Positions 28,201-36,064 of a stretch of DNA of 64,000 nucleotides are shown one piece after another (position 1 is the first letter of the stretch; every line of letters begins with the position of its first letter). The stretch comes from Streptomyces roseirectus (lineage in GTDB: Bacteria; Actinomycetota; Actinomycetes; Streptomycetales; Streptomycetaceae). The notes under the pieces were generated by a model. That model searched no databases, was not told where the DNA came from, and saw only the letters and a list, made by a program, of their open reading frames with translations. Made by a program: the position numbers and the translations under genes. The stretch spans positions 5,912,001 to 5,976,000 of the forward strand of contig NZ_CP060828.1 in assembly GCF_014489635.1 (NCBI RefSeq). The letters run 5' to 3'.

Positions 28201-28381
28201 GTACAGCGAAACTCCGACTGGCCGGGGACGGCGAGACGGTCGTGGAACGCGTCGACTTTACGTGGGACGGCTCCACACTCTGCGAACAGACCACCGTGTC
28301 CCCAGAGATTACGAATCCGGTGACTGTCACCTGGGACCATCGGGGATTTTATCCGGTTTCCCAAACGGAACGAATCACTGA
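25214..28381 (+). pseudogene. RHS-repeat core (fragment 2 of a broken toxin gene)
   Basis: First ATG of the frame is at 25214, but homologous sequence is open from 25065. After SDPIDFASGKMYLPQTDV (the usual entry to the RHS shell) come some 15-20 YD repeats of the type TYDEQGNLTSVV and YAYDPAGRLRSR, which fold into the closed cage that holds a toxin tip. RHS-like sequence runs to about LGRVTLRQ (28073); beyond it this frame reads unrelated Pro/Arg-rich sequence to 28381, while the RHS signal continues in the frame of 28059-29027. One extra base in CCAAGAAGG would explain it. Too large a repeat array to be spurious. Confidence 0.75.
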
Positions 28382-29027
28382 TGCAGAGGCTTCGCAGAAC
28401 GAGATCGACTCCCGTTTCTTCGCGATTGTCACCGATCTCGTCGGTGCACCGACCGAGCTCGTGGATGAAGATGGCGGGGTTGCTTGGCGTACTCGTTCGA
28501 CCCTCTGGGGTACTACGGCATGGGGGAGTAGCAGTACGGCTTACACGCCGCTACGTTTTCCCGGGCAGTACTGCGACTCCGAGACCGGCCTTCACTACAA
28601 TTATTTTCGGCAATATGACCCTGAGGCCGGCCGGTATCTCACCGCTGATCCACTCGGGCTGGCTCCCGAATACCCTTCAAAGGCCGGGAGGGGCCTTGCG
28701 GAGGCGAAGGCGGTTGCATTGCGGGACGCCGGAATTCCGGAGGGGGCTGAGCCGCTGGAGGTTGATAACTATGTCAGAGCTACGACTCCTGAATGGCAGG
28801 GGAGTAAGCAGCTCCTGGACGAGAATCATCAACCCATTTACTACACTGAAGAAGTTTACGCACACCCAAACGGGCGGGACCTGATCGTCTTTCAGGACCA
28901 TCATTTTGGTCACCAGAAGCCTGGTGAACCTGGGTATCAGCCGGCGCATGTTCATGTGCGCCCTTTCGATGACACGCGTAATGGACAAGTTCCCGGGGCT
29001 GAGGAGCATTACTACTATGACCGTTGA
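28059..29027 (+). CDS. RHS C-terminal core plus HNH/EndoVII-type nuclease toxin tip (fragment 3)
   Basis: The frame opens at ATG 28059, but real homology starts near KKARLSRKPETWRYTWDPED. It carries the last RHS repeats, the conserved RYYDPETGRYL-like block NYFRQYDPEAGRYLTADPLG, then a 115-residue variable tip. The tip ends with IVFQDHHFGH, HVHVRPFDD and HYYYDR, a His-rich arrangement like the HNH/Endonuclease VII-fold polymorphic toxins. DNA cleavage is the predicted activity. From about 28300 on, G+C falls and codon choice relaxes, a sign of tip replacement. The stop is overlapped by the immunity gene. Confidence 0.7.
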   Translation: MSLSAKKARLSRKPETWRYTWDPEDRLTSVVTPDGTLWRYTYDPLGRRTAKLRLAGDGETVVERVDFTWDGSTLCEQTTVSPEITNPVTVTWDHRGFYPVSQTERITDAEASQNEIDSRFFAIVTDLVGAPTELVDEDGGVAWRTRSTLWGTTAWGSSSTAYTPLRFPGQYCDSETGLHYNYFRQYDPEAGRYLTADPLGLAPEYPSKAGRGLAEAKAVALRDAGIPEGAEPLEVDNYVRATTPEWQGSKQLLDENHQPIYYTEEVYAHPNGRDLIVFQDHHFGHQKPGEPGYQPAHVHVRPFDDTRNGQVPGAEEHYYYDR

Positions 29028-29526
29028 CGAGTTCATCGTGAATTCGCAAGTACTGAGCTCTGCGTATGGGTATGTTCCTCAACTCGGTGGAAACCTCAGG
29101 TTGCGTTCCGTCAATATCAGCTGGAGCGGCCCCACGGTGACACTTAGAGTGGACCTCCCCCACTTCCCCGATCAGGTTCCGCAGGAGTGGGAAGACGCTG
29201 GAGTGGATACGGCCCAGTGTCAGCTGCAATTTTTGGACGTCAGTGATTTGCGCATGGCTGGCTGGAATCCTCCGATTTTCGCTCTGGTGAAAATCGTTTC
29301 CTGTCTCGAACGTAGGCGTATCCAAGTCGTAGTTGATGCCGTAAATCAAGAATCATTCCTCTCCTTCGACTGCTCCGACTCTGTTGTCATCGGCCATTTC
29401 AGTGCCTTCAGGATGCAGGATGACGGGATGGATGGCGGGCCGCGAATCCATGTGAAGAGACTGGATTCGCATCTCTATGATTCGCTCCCTGCTACCTGTG
29501 AGAAGGTCTATTATGAGCGCATCTGA
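29017..29526 (+). CDS. Immunity protein 1 (Imm50-like)
   Basis: 169 aa from ATG 29017 behind GAGGAG, overlapping the toxin end by 11 bp. The pattern LRSVNISWSGPTVTLRVDLP, then QCQLQFLDVSDLRMAGW, fits the Imm50-type immunity family as I know it. Position immediately after a toxin tip is the strongest evidence. Expected to bind and neutralise the nuclease in the cytoplasm. Low G+C and mixed codons, like the tip. Family name moderate, role as immunity fairly sure. Confidence 0.65.
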   Translation: MTVDEFIVNSQVLSSAYGYVPQLGGNLRLRSVNISWSGPTVTLRVDLPHFPDQVPQEWEDAGVDTAQCQLQFLDVSDLRMAGWNPPIFALVKIVSCLERRRIQVVVDAVNQESFLSFDCSDSVVIGHFSAFRMQDDGMDGGPRIHVKRLDSHLYDSLPATCEKVYYERI

Positions 29527-29929
29527 ATGGCCGGAAGCCATTGGTTCGCCCGATGTTCTCGGACGGTTGTACGAAGGCTCTGTGCCAACTCCCGAGGAGT
29601 GCTCTCTCTATTACGTCCATGTTGACGAGAGAGGGAGGTCGGTAACTGTCGGATTCGAAACCAAGAATTTGCCGTCCCGGCCTCTCGGTAGCTGGAATGG
29701 CGAGGTTTACAACACACTTGAGTTCTTCCTCCTCTTCCTGGAGGTGGAGGATTTTTCAGTCAACCGCTGGGGGGCCGAGGAAGCTGCTGAATTCAGTGTC
29801 TCGACCCGATCCCGGGGAGGTTTCTCTGTATTTTTGGGGAATGGTGATTCTGGTATCAAGTTTCAGGCCGGTTCGGTGACTCTGCAGAAATCCAGGGTCT
29901 ATCTTGCGGTCGTGAGGGAGGAGGGGTGA
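29513..29929 (+). CDS. Immunity protein 2, paralogue of the preceding gene
   Basis: 138 aa from ATG 29513, overlapping the previous stop by 14 bp. It repeats the same order of elements as its neighbour: SPDVLGRLYEGSVP, a SLYYVHVDERGRSVTVGFET strand pair, then EFFLLFLEVEDFSVNRWG. The two are probably a diverged tandem duplication. It may protect against a related toxin variant rather than the one next door. No terminator is evident in the 158 bp after it. Confidence 0.6.
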   Translation: MSASEWPEAIGSPDVLGRLYEGSVPTPEECSLYYVHVDERGRSVTVGFETKNLPSRPLGSWNGEVYNTLEFFLLFLEVEDFSVNRWGAEEAAEFSVSTRSRGGFSVFLGNGDSGIKFQAGSVTLQKSRVYLAVVREEG

Positions 29930-30087
29930 TCTGGGGTTTCTGGTGGTGATTCGGCTGAGTGGGGGTATGTGCGTGCCCCTTGACGGTGAACCGGCGTGAC
30001 CCCTGGTGATCGGAATCTTTCTGTTTGGTGAGCGTTCACTGATCAATAGTGATCGTTATGTTTCGGTTCATCGGACAGGAGAGATTC

Positions 30088-30483
30088 GTGATCAAGAAGG
30101 TTCTGGCTGGGGCGGCGCTCGCGTCGGCCGCGACGGTGGCTGCTACCGGGGTTGCGTCGGCGACGACGTCCGCCGGTGTCGGTGCGGAGAACATGACCGC
30201 GACCAACGCGGGGGAGATGAACCACGCGGCGCGGGTCGCCTATGGGGACACGGCGAGCGGGAGCGGGACGGCGTCGGACTTCGCGACGCGGAACGGGGAC
30301 ACGGCGATCGGTGGGGACGCGAGCGGCATCCTCAACACGTACGGGGCGCCGCTGGTCAACGTCGACCTGCGGTGCGCGGTCCCGAACGCGGAGGGTGTGG
30401 GCGGGAACGTCCTCGGCGGCCCGTCGGCGGCGTGCCCCGTGGCGCCGGTGGACCAGTTCGACGCGCCGAGGCGCATCGTCTGA
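30088..30483 (+). CDS. Small secreted protein, unrecognised
   Basis: 131 aa from GTG 30088 with ACAGGAGAG upstream. A Sec signal (IKKVLAGAALASAATVAATGVASA) is followed by a Gly/Ala/Asn/Thr-rich mature chain with just two cysteines (DLRC and SAAC), which could pair. The size, secretion and polar composition recall rodlin-like or other surface proteins of Streptomyces, but I see no firm rodlin motif. Function not assigned. It has a terminator downstream. Confidence 0.7.
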   Translation: MIKKVLAGAALASAATVAATGVASATTSAGVGAENMTATNAGEMNHAARVAYGDTASGSGTASDFATRNGDTAIGGDASGILNTYGAPLVNVDLRCAVPNAEGVGGNVLGGPSAACPVAPVDQFDAPRRIV

Positions 30484-30508
30484 TCCGCACTCGCGAGGTC
30501 ACATGGAA

Positions 30509-30547
30509 AGGGGCGGCTCCCGCAACTCCAGGCTCGGGGCCGCCCCT
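30509..30547 (+). terminator. Hairpin after the small secreted protein
   Basis: 9-bp perfect stem AGGGGCGGC / GCCGCCCCT with a 21-base loop, 25 bp past the stop. Confidence 0.6.
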
Positions 30548-30613
30548 CCCCGCGACACGGACCAGTCGCAGCAGACGGTCGACCGTCTCTTCGCTCGCCA
30601 CCCCACTCGACAC

Positions 30614-31435
30614 TCAACTCCACGACGGGGACAGGCCACCGGGGAGGCCATAGGGGACAGGGACGCCCGTGGCGGCATCCAGGAGCGCGCGGGTCCCCAA
30701 GGGAGACGTGAGGCGCACCGTCACCGGCTCCATCGCCAAGTCCGCCGTGCACGGCCCCGGTTGAGGGTTCACGACGCGGGTCGTCAGCACCACGCTCCCC
30801 GGCGTCTCCCAGATGTCCACCGCGACCCCGTCGTCGCACGAACCGTGGGGCACGACGACCGTCACCGTGGAACCCTGGCTCCCCTGGAAGCGGACCGGCG
30901 TCGGTGAGGCGCGAAGGCTGCCGGGGAACTTCGAGGGGACGGCTGCCGCGCGGCTGATCGGGGTGGCGTAGCCGTCCACGGTGAACAGCCATGCCGGGAC
31001 GGTCGCAGGACCCCGGCTGGTCGGGAGGGTCATCGTCCCCAACTTCATGGACGTCACCGCCAGTTGAGGGCCCACGCCTCCCACACTGGACAGGGCCTCG
31101 TACGCCGTGGACGCCGGCAGGAGCGGGCGGGTGAGGGAGCGGCCGTCGGACCACGTGACCCGGCCGGAGGCGGGAGCCGCCCCGGGCAGCGCCGTGCGGA
31201 GGGCGAACGTCGCTGTCTCGACAGGGAGTTGGGACCACTCGCCCATCGGGTGGTACCCCGAACCCCAACTCGCCGCCGCCCGCGACCCGTTCCAGGCGTC
31301 AGCCACCTGCCGGGCGCGTTCGGCCCGCGCCCGTGGGTCGTCCTCGGGCCGCTCCCGCAGCGTCTGCGCGGGCTTCCCCGCGCAGACGACGGCCGTCAGG
31401 GCGACAAGCGTGAACACGAACGAACGGCGCAGCAC
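30614..31435 (-). CDS. Exported protein of unknown function
   Basis: 273 aa. The N-terminus RRSFVFTLVALTAVVCAG is a signal peptide or signal anchor; the Cys follows VV rather than a small residue, so it is not a clean lipobox. The rest is soluble, beta-rich and carries two further cysteines (GSCDDG, GPCTAD). No family is recognised. It lies downstream of nnaR on the same strand, separated by a 21-bp tandem repeat. Confidence 0.7.
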   Translation of the reverse strand: MLRRSFVFTLVALTAVVCAGKPAQTLRERPEDDPRARAERARQVADAWNGSRAAASWGSGYHPMGEWSQLPVETATFALRTALPGAAPASGRVTWSDGRSLTRPLLPASTAYEALSSVGGVGPQLAVTSMKLGTMTLPTSRGPATVPAWLFTVDGYATPISRAAAVPSKFPGSLRASPTPVRFQGSQGSTVTVVVPHGSCDDGVAVDIWETPGSVVLTTRVVNPQPGPCTADLAMEPVTVRLTSPLGTRALLDAATGVPVPYGLPGGLSPSWS

Positions 31436-31529
31436 AGGCCCTCCAGCGGCTCAGCCTCACGGCACTGAGACGCCGGAGACCCCCCGGACGTTCGCAACGC
31501 CCCCAAGCGACTCCGCTGGACAACTCCGC

Positions 31530-31630
31530 CAGGCGCTCGCCCCCTTCAGACGCCCGCGCAACTCCCTCAGACGCCCGCATAAATCCCTCAGGCGTCCACG
31601 CACCCCCTTCAGGCGTCCGCGCAACTCCCC
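31530..31630. repeat. 21-bp tandem repeat downstream of nnaR
   Basis: Four contiguous 21-base units (31547, 31568, 31589, 31610), each a variant of CAGRCGYCCRCGCAACTCCCT, preceded by a partial unit at 31530. The last unit ends at the first base of the nnaR stop codon on the minus strand. Confidence 0.8.
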
Positions 31631-32781
31631 TACACGTCCGAGTACTTCGCATCCGCCGCCGGATCCAACGCGAGCCGATACCCCCGCTTCACCACCGTCT
31701 GGATCAACTTCGGTGCCCCAAGTGCCGTCCGCAGCCTGGCCATAGCCGTCTCGACGGCGTGCTCGTCCCGCCCCGCCCCCGGCAACGCGCGCAGCAGCTC
31801 CGACCGCGCCACCACCCACCCCGGACGCCGGGACAGGGCCCGCAGCAGTGACATCCCGGCCGGCGGGACGGGCTTCAACTCGCCGTCGACCAGGACCGCG
31901 TGGCCCCGGATCTCGACGCGGTGCCCGGCGATGGGCAAGGCCCGTGCGCGAGAGGGGAGTTCCTGGCAGAGCAGCTGAACCAGCGGGCCCAGACGGAAGC
32001 GTTCGGGCTGGACGGTGTCAACTCCCCTCGCCTGCAAGGGAAGCGCGGTCACCGGACCGACGCAGGCGGGGAGGACGTCGTGATGGAAGGCCGTCAACAG
32101 GTCGGTGAGCAGCCCGCGTTCCTCCGCGCGGGACAGCAGCGAGGCCGCCGCGGGGGCGCTGGTGAACGTCACCGCGTCCAGACCGCGCGAGACCGTGGCG
32201 TCCAGGAGGCGGTCCAGCGGGGCCGTGTCCTCCGGGGGCATCCAGCGGTAGACCGGGACGCCCACCACCTCCGCGCCCGCCTCCCGCAGCGCCTCCACGA
32301 AGCCGGGCAGCGGTTCGCCGTGCAGCTGGACCGCGATGCGGCGGCCGTCCACGCCCTGCTCCAGGAGCCGGTCCAGGACCTCCGCCATCGACTCGCTCGA
32401 CGGCGACCACTCCTCCGTCAGGCCCGCCGCGCGGATCGCGCCCTTCACCTTCGGGCCGCGCGCCAGCACCTCCACCGAGGCGAGCCTGGCCAGCAGCGGC
32501 TCGCCCAGGCCCCAGCCGTCCGCAGCCTCGACCCAGCCGCGGAAACCGATCGCCGTCGTCGCCACCACGATGTCCGGCGCCTGGTCGAGGAGGTCCTTCG
32601 TCGCGGCCAGCAGGTCGCTGTCGTCGGCCAGCGGCACGATCCGCAGCGCGGGGGCGTGGACGACCGACGCGCCCCGGCGCTGGAGCAGGGCGCCCAGCTC
32701 GTCGGCGCGGCGGGCGGCGGTCACGCCGACGGTGAAACCGGCGAGGGGGCCGTGCTCCGGCCGCTGCTGTTCGTCGTACAT
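31630..32781 (-). CDS. nnaR: HemD-domain/winged-helix regulator of nitrate assimilation
   Basis: 383 aa from ATG 32781 (a TTG seven codons earlier is possible). Residues about 15-255 form a uroporphyrinogen-III-synthase-like fold (GFTVGVTAARRADEL, VTFTSAPAAASL). Residues about 285-375 are an OmpR/PhoB-type winged helix (ARSELLRALPG, VETAMARLRTAL, TVVKRGYRLA). This fusion is NnaR, which works with GlnR to activate nitrate and nitrite genes in Streptomyces. A true heme-synthesis HemD would lack the DNA-binding domain. It lies 95 bp downstream of narK on the same strand, with a hairpin between. Confidence 0.88.
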   Translation of the reverse strand: MYDEQQRPEHGPLAGFTVGVTAARRADELGALLQRRGASVVHAPALRIVPLADDSDLLAATKDLLDQAPDIVVATTAIGFRGWVEAADGWGLGEPLLARLASVEVLARGPKVKGAIRAAGLTEEWSPSSESMAEVLDRLLEQGVDGRRIAVQLHGEPLPGFVEALREAGAEVVGVPVYRWMPPEDTAPLDRLLDATVSRGLDAVTFTSAPAAASLLSRAEERGLLTDLLTAFHHDVLPACVGPVTALPLQARGVDTVQPERFRLGPLVQLLCQELPSRARALPIAGHRVEIRGHAVLVDGELKPVPPAGMSLLRALSRRPGWVVARSELLRALPGAGRDEHAVETAMARLRTALGAPKLIQTVVKRGYRLALDPAADAKYSDV

Positions 32782-32820
32782 AGTCACTCTCGTCCCGGTC
32801 AAAGAGGCCGCATGACCGAC

Positions 32821-32848
32821 GAGCCTGTCAACGGCGCGTGACAGGCTC
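32821..32848. terminator. Hairpin between narK and nnaR
   Basis: Perfect 10-bp stem GAGCCTGTCA / TGACAGGCTC with an 8-base loop and no T-run. A terminator or attenuator that would uncouple nnaR from narK. Confidence 0.65.
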
Positions 32849-32876
32849 GGTTCGGCTCGGTGTCGGCAGTGTTACG

Positions 32877-34259
32877 TCACACCTTCGCGTAGCTGAGCTG
32901 CGGCTTCGCCTCCGACGCCGCCCCGGAGGCGGTGATCCGGCCCGTCGTGCGGCGAAGGTATACGGCCCACGTCACCACGAAGCAGACGGCGTAGAAGGCG
33001 AGGAACGCGACGAACGCGCCGGTGCCGGAGCCGTACGACAGGAACGACTGGCGGAACGCCATGTTGATACCGACGCCGCCCAGCGCGCCGACCGCCCCGA
33101 TGAGCCCCATCGACGCGCCCGACAGCCGCCGCCCGTACGCCGCGGCCTCCTCGCCCTCCAACCCCCTGGCCAGCGCCTTCGCCTGGAAGATGCCCGGGAT
33201 CATCTTGTACGTCGAACCGTTGCCGAGGCCCGTCAGGACGAACAGGACGACGAAGACGGCGACGAAGAACGGCAGCGACTTCTGGACGCTCGCCACGATC
33301 AGCGCGGCCGTCGCCGCGGCCATGCCGACGTAGTTGTAGAGGGTGATGCGCGCGCCGCCGTAGCGGTCCGCCAGCCAGCCGCCGACCGGGCGGATCAGCG
33401 AGCCCAGCAGGGGGCCGATGAACGTCAGGTACGCCGCCTGGAGCGGGGTGCGGCCGAACTGGTTCGTCAGGACCTGGCCGAACGCGAACGAGTAGCCGAT
33501 GAACGAGCCGAACGTGCCGATGTAGAGGAACGACATGATCCAGGTGTGGCCGTCCTTCGCCGCGTCGACCGCCGCGCCGGTGTCGTTCTTCACGGACGTC
33601 AGGTTGTCCATGAACAGCGCGGCGAGGACGGCGGCGACGACGATCAGCGGGATGTAGATGCCCAGCAGCACCCTCGGGCCGCCGCTCGCGCCGATCACCG
33701 CGAGGGCGATCAGCTGGATGACGGGGACGCCGATGTTGCCGCCGCCGGCGTTCAGGCCGAGCGCCCAGCCCTTCTTGCGGAGCGGGAAGAACGCGTTGAT
33801 GTTCGTCATCGACGAGGCGAAGTTGCCGCCGCCGATGCCCGCGAGGAGGCCCACCAGGAGGAACGTCCCGAACGACGTGCCGGGCTCCATCACCGTGAAC
33901 GCGGCGATCGTCGGCAGGAGCAGGAGGGCGGCCGAGACGATCGTCCAGTTGCGGCCGCCGAAGACCGCCACGGCGAAGGTGTAGGGGACACGGACGACGG
34001 CGCCGACCAGGGTCACCATCGACGTCAGCAGGAACTTGTCCGCCGGGGTCAGGCCGTACTCCGGGCCCATGAACAGGACCAGGACCGACCACATGGTCCA
34101 GACCGAGAAGCCGATGTGCTCCGACAGGACGGAGAACAGCAGGTTGCGGCGGGCGATCCGTTCACCGCCCGCGTTCCAGAACGCCTCGTCCTCCGGATCC
34201 CAGTTCTCGATCCAGCGGCCCTTTTTGGGCGCTGCGGGAAGTGTGCCGGGGGATGTCAT
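32877..34259 (-). CDS. narK: Nitrate/nitrite MFS transporter
   Basis: 460 aa from ATG 34259 (MTSPGTLPAAPKKG); a longer frame exists but its leader is unlikely. Twelve membrane segments. The nitrate signature is clear in GIGGGNFASSMTNINAFFP and in GWALGLNAGGGNIGVP. It imports nitrate (or exchanges nitrite) for assimilation. A GlnR-type box lies 78 bp upstream, and the regulator NnaR is next downstream. Confidence 0.93.
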   Translation of the reverse strand: MTSPGTLPAAPKKGRWIENWDPEDEAFWNAGGERIARRNLLFSVLSEHIGFSVWTMWSVLVLFMGPEYGLTPADKFLLTSMVTLVGAVVRVPYTFAVAVFGGRNWTIVSAALLLLPTIAAFTVMEPGTSFGTFLLVGLLAGIGGGNFASSMTNINAFFPLRKKGWALGLNAGGGNIGVPVIQLIALAVIGASGGPRVLLGIYIPLIVVAAVLAALFMDNLTSVKNDTGAAVDAAKDGHTWIMSFLYIGTFGSFIGYSFAFGQVLTNQFGRTPLQAAYLTFIGPLLGSLIRPVGGWLADRYGGARITLYNYVGMAAATAALIVASVQKSLPFFVAVFVVLFVLTGLGNGSTYKMIPGIFQAKALARGLEGEEAAAYGRRLSGASMGLIGAVGALGGVGINMAFRQSFLSYGSGTGAFVAFLAFYAVCFVVTWAVYLRRTTGRITASGAASEAKPQLSYAKV

Positions 34260-34572
34260 GACGCCTCCACGGTGGTCCTGGGCACGGCTGCTGTCCCCGA
34301 AGGTAGGGATCACGCGTTTCCAGGCTGTGCCAGGCGGTGACCGGAAGGGAACGTTGGTCTCACCGCGTGGGGGGATGGTTTGAGAGGTTCGGTTCGGGAG
34401 GGTTGGAGGGTTTGGGCGGCTCGGGGGAGCGGGGGAGTGCGTGGCTCCCGCGGCTCAAACGGGGTGGGAGGGGTTTTCGGTGGGGGTGCGGGCAGGCACT
34501 GTGGGAGGGGGACCGGGCCCGGTGGCCCGGACCCCGGTCGTTCTCTGTCCTTCGCTAGGCGGTGACAGCTCC
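34260..34572. promoter_or_regulatory. Divergent narK / CGNR-protein control region
   Basis: No gene is seen. A consensus GlnR half-pair GTGAC-N6-GGAAC occupies 34337-34352, and six bases on a partial second box CTCAC follows. It supports nitrogen control of narK. The rest is G-rich with no further clear element. Confidence 0.65.
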
Positions 34573-35172
34573 ATGGCGCTGCGTGTGGCAATGGTTCCGG
34601 GTCCGTACGAGTTGCGGTTCGACGCCGGGCGGTTGTGCCTCGATCTCCTCGCGACCAGTCGTCCGCATGAACGCCTCGACGACGCCGGGTCGTTGGCCGC
34701 CTGGATCGGGGCGTCCGGGGTGGTTCCCGTCGGCGCGCTGCCGGTTCGGGTCGACGCGGGGTGGCTGGTGGGGTTCCGTGAACTGCGGGGCGCTGTCGGG
34801 AGGTTGGTGCAGGGGTGTCTGCACGCCGAGGGATTCTCCTGCGAACGTCCGCTCGCGCAGCTCAACGAGGCCGCGCTGCCGGCGCCGCCGGCTCCCCGGG
34901 CCGTCCTCTCCCAAGAGGGCCTGCTCACCGCCGAGTTGGCCACACCGGCGACCTGTTCCGCCCTCCTCTCCACCATCGCCCGCGACGCCCTCGACCTCCT
35001 CACCGACCCCTCCTCCCGCGCCGCCCTGCGCGAGTGCGAGGGGGACAACTGCGGCATCGTCTACCTCGACACCTCCCGTGGACGCCGGCGCCGCTGGTGC
35101 TCCAGCGAGGTCTGCGGAAACCGGGAGCGGGTCGCCCGACACCGGAGGCGAGCGGCGTTGGCGCGGGCGTGA
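34573..35172 (+). CDS. CGNR zinc-finger / ABATE-domain protein
   Basis: 199 aa from ATG 34573. An N-terminal helical ABATE domain (about 15-135) is followed by a C-terminal finger with CEGDNC, WCSSEVC and the diagnostic CGNR, then Arg-rich residues. Predicted DNA-binding regulator of the CGNR family; ligand and targets unknown. It is divergent from narK, so it may share the control region. Confidence 0.85.
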   Translation: MALRVAMVPGPYELRFDAGRLCLDLLATSRPHERLDDAGSLAAWIGASGVVPVGALPVRVDAGWLVGFRELRGAVGRLVQGCLHAEGFSCERPLAQLNEAALPAPPAPRAVLSQEGLLTAELATPATCSALLSTIARDALDLLTDPSSRAALRECEGDNCGIVYLDTSRGRRRRWCSSEVCGNRERVARHRRRAALARA

Positions 35173-36064
35173 GGGGGTGCGGAGGGCCGGGAGTTGGGGG
35201 TGCGGGTTCGGCGCGGTACGGGTGGGGTGGTGACGTGCGTCGGCGGGTGCGGGTGCGTCGTGGTTGTTCGCGCCCCGCGGCGGAGCCGCAGATCGATACA
35301 GCCCCGCGCCCCTGGGGTGGGTGGGGGTGAGTGTGGGTGGCCAACTGCCCGTAGGGGGCGGGTGGTGGACCGGCCGCCAGCGGGCTCGCCCCCGCCGCAG
35401 GCCCACCACCACGGCCTGCGCGGCCACGACCGCCGACCGGCCGCACACACCCGGCACAGCGACCGGACGAGGCTCCGCCCGACGAGGCACCTGCCGGACG
35501 CGAACACCCCCCGGCCCCCCAGCCCGCACCCACCACACCCATATCCCGCCACCCCGACCCATCCACCCTCCCCACCCAGGCCGGCGAACAACGCCCTCGA
35601 CCCGCCGCCCCCAGCCAAAGGTGCTTGCAAAGTCCGTCAGTTGGCATACCCGCGAGGCAACTGCCCTCGCCGAGGAGTCCGCGCGCGTAGAGCCATGGCG
35701 TATCTCGGACCGGATGTGGAAGTCAGGTCGGAGAGGGGAGCGGAAGCGGCGCGTGAAGGGGTGTCAACTCGCCTTGGCGTCGCCCCACATGACCCATTCG
35801 CCGCGAAACTCCGCATCGCGTCCCGCCTCTTGTTGAAGTGATTTCGACAACACTCCGTTTCACTTGCGCGTCACCCGGGCACGTGGCGCGATCTTGTCGA
35901 TGTGGCGGAAATGTAAAGATCTTTGGGCGGGGATGTGCGGCCATGTCCACCTCGTCACGGCGTCGGAAACGAATTTGTCGAGCCCCTTTGAACACTCCCG
36001 CACCCCCGCCCGTACTCGTGGCGGAGCGACCGACTGGGGGAACCCCCGGACATCGGAGGTGGGC
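35173..36064. other. Long intergenic region upstream of sigU
   Basis: 892 bp without a convincing gene; the open frames are Pro/Arg-rich shadows. The part 35262-35320 contains GCGGC-GGA-GCCGC (35277-35289) in a context that looks like a dispersed Streptomyces intergenic palindrome, though this needs a genome comparison. At 35638-35663 there is a weak hairpin CAGTTG / CAACTG. From 35840 to 36060 the sequence becomes AT-richer, suggesting the sigU promoter lies there. Confidence 0.5.

Noticed and set aside
31630..32781. Uroporphyrinogen-III synthase (hemD) for heme synthesis
   Set aside because: The C-terminal winged helix and narK neighbour point to the regulator NnaR; no other heme gene is nearby.
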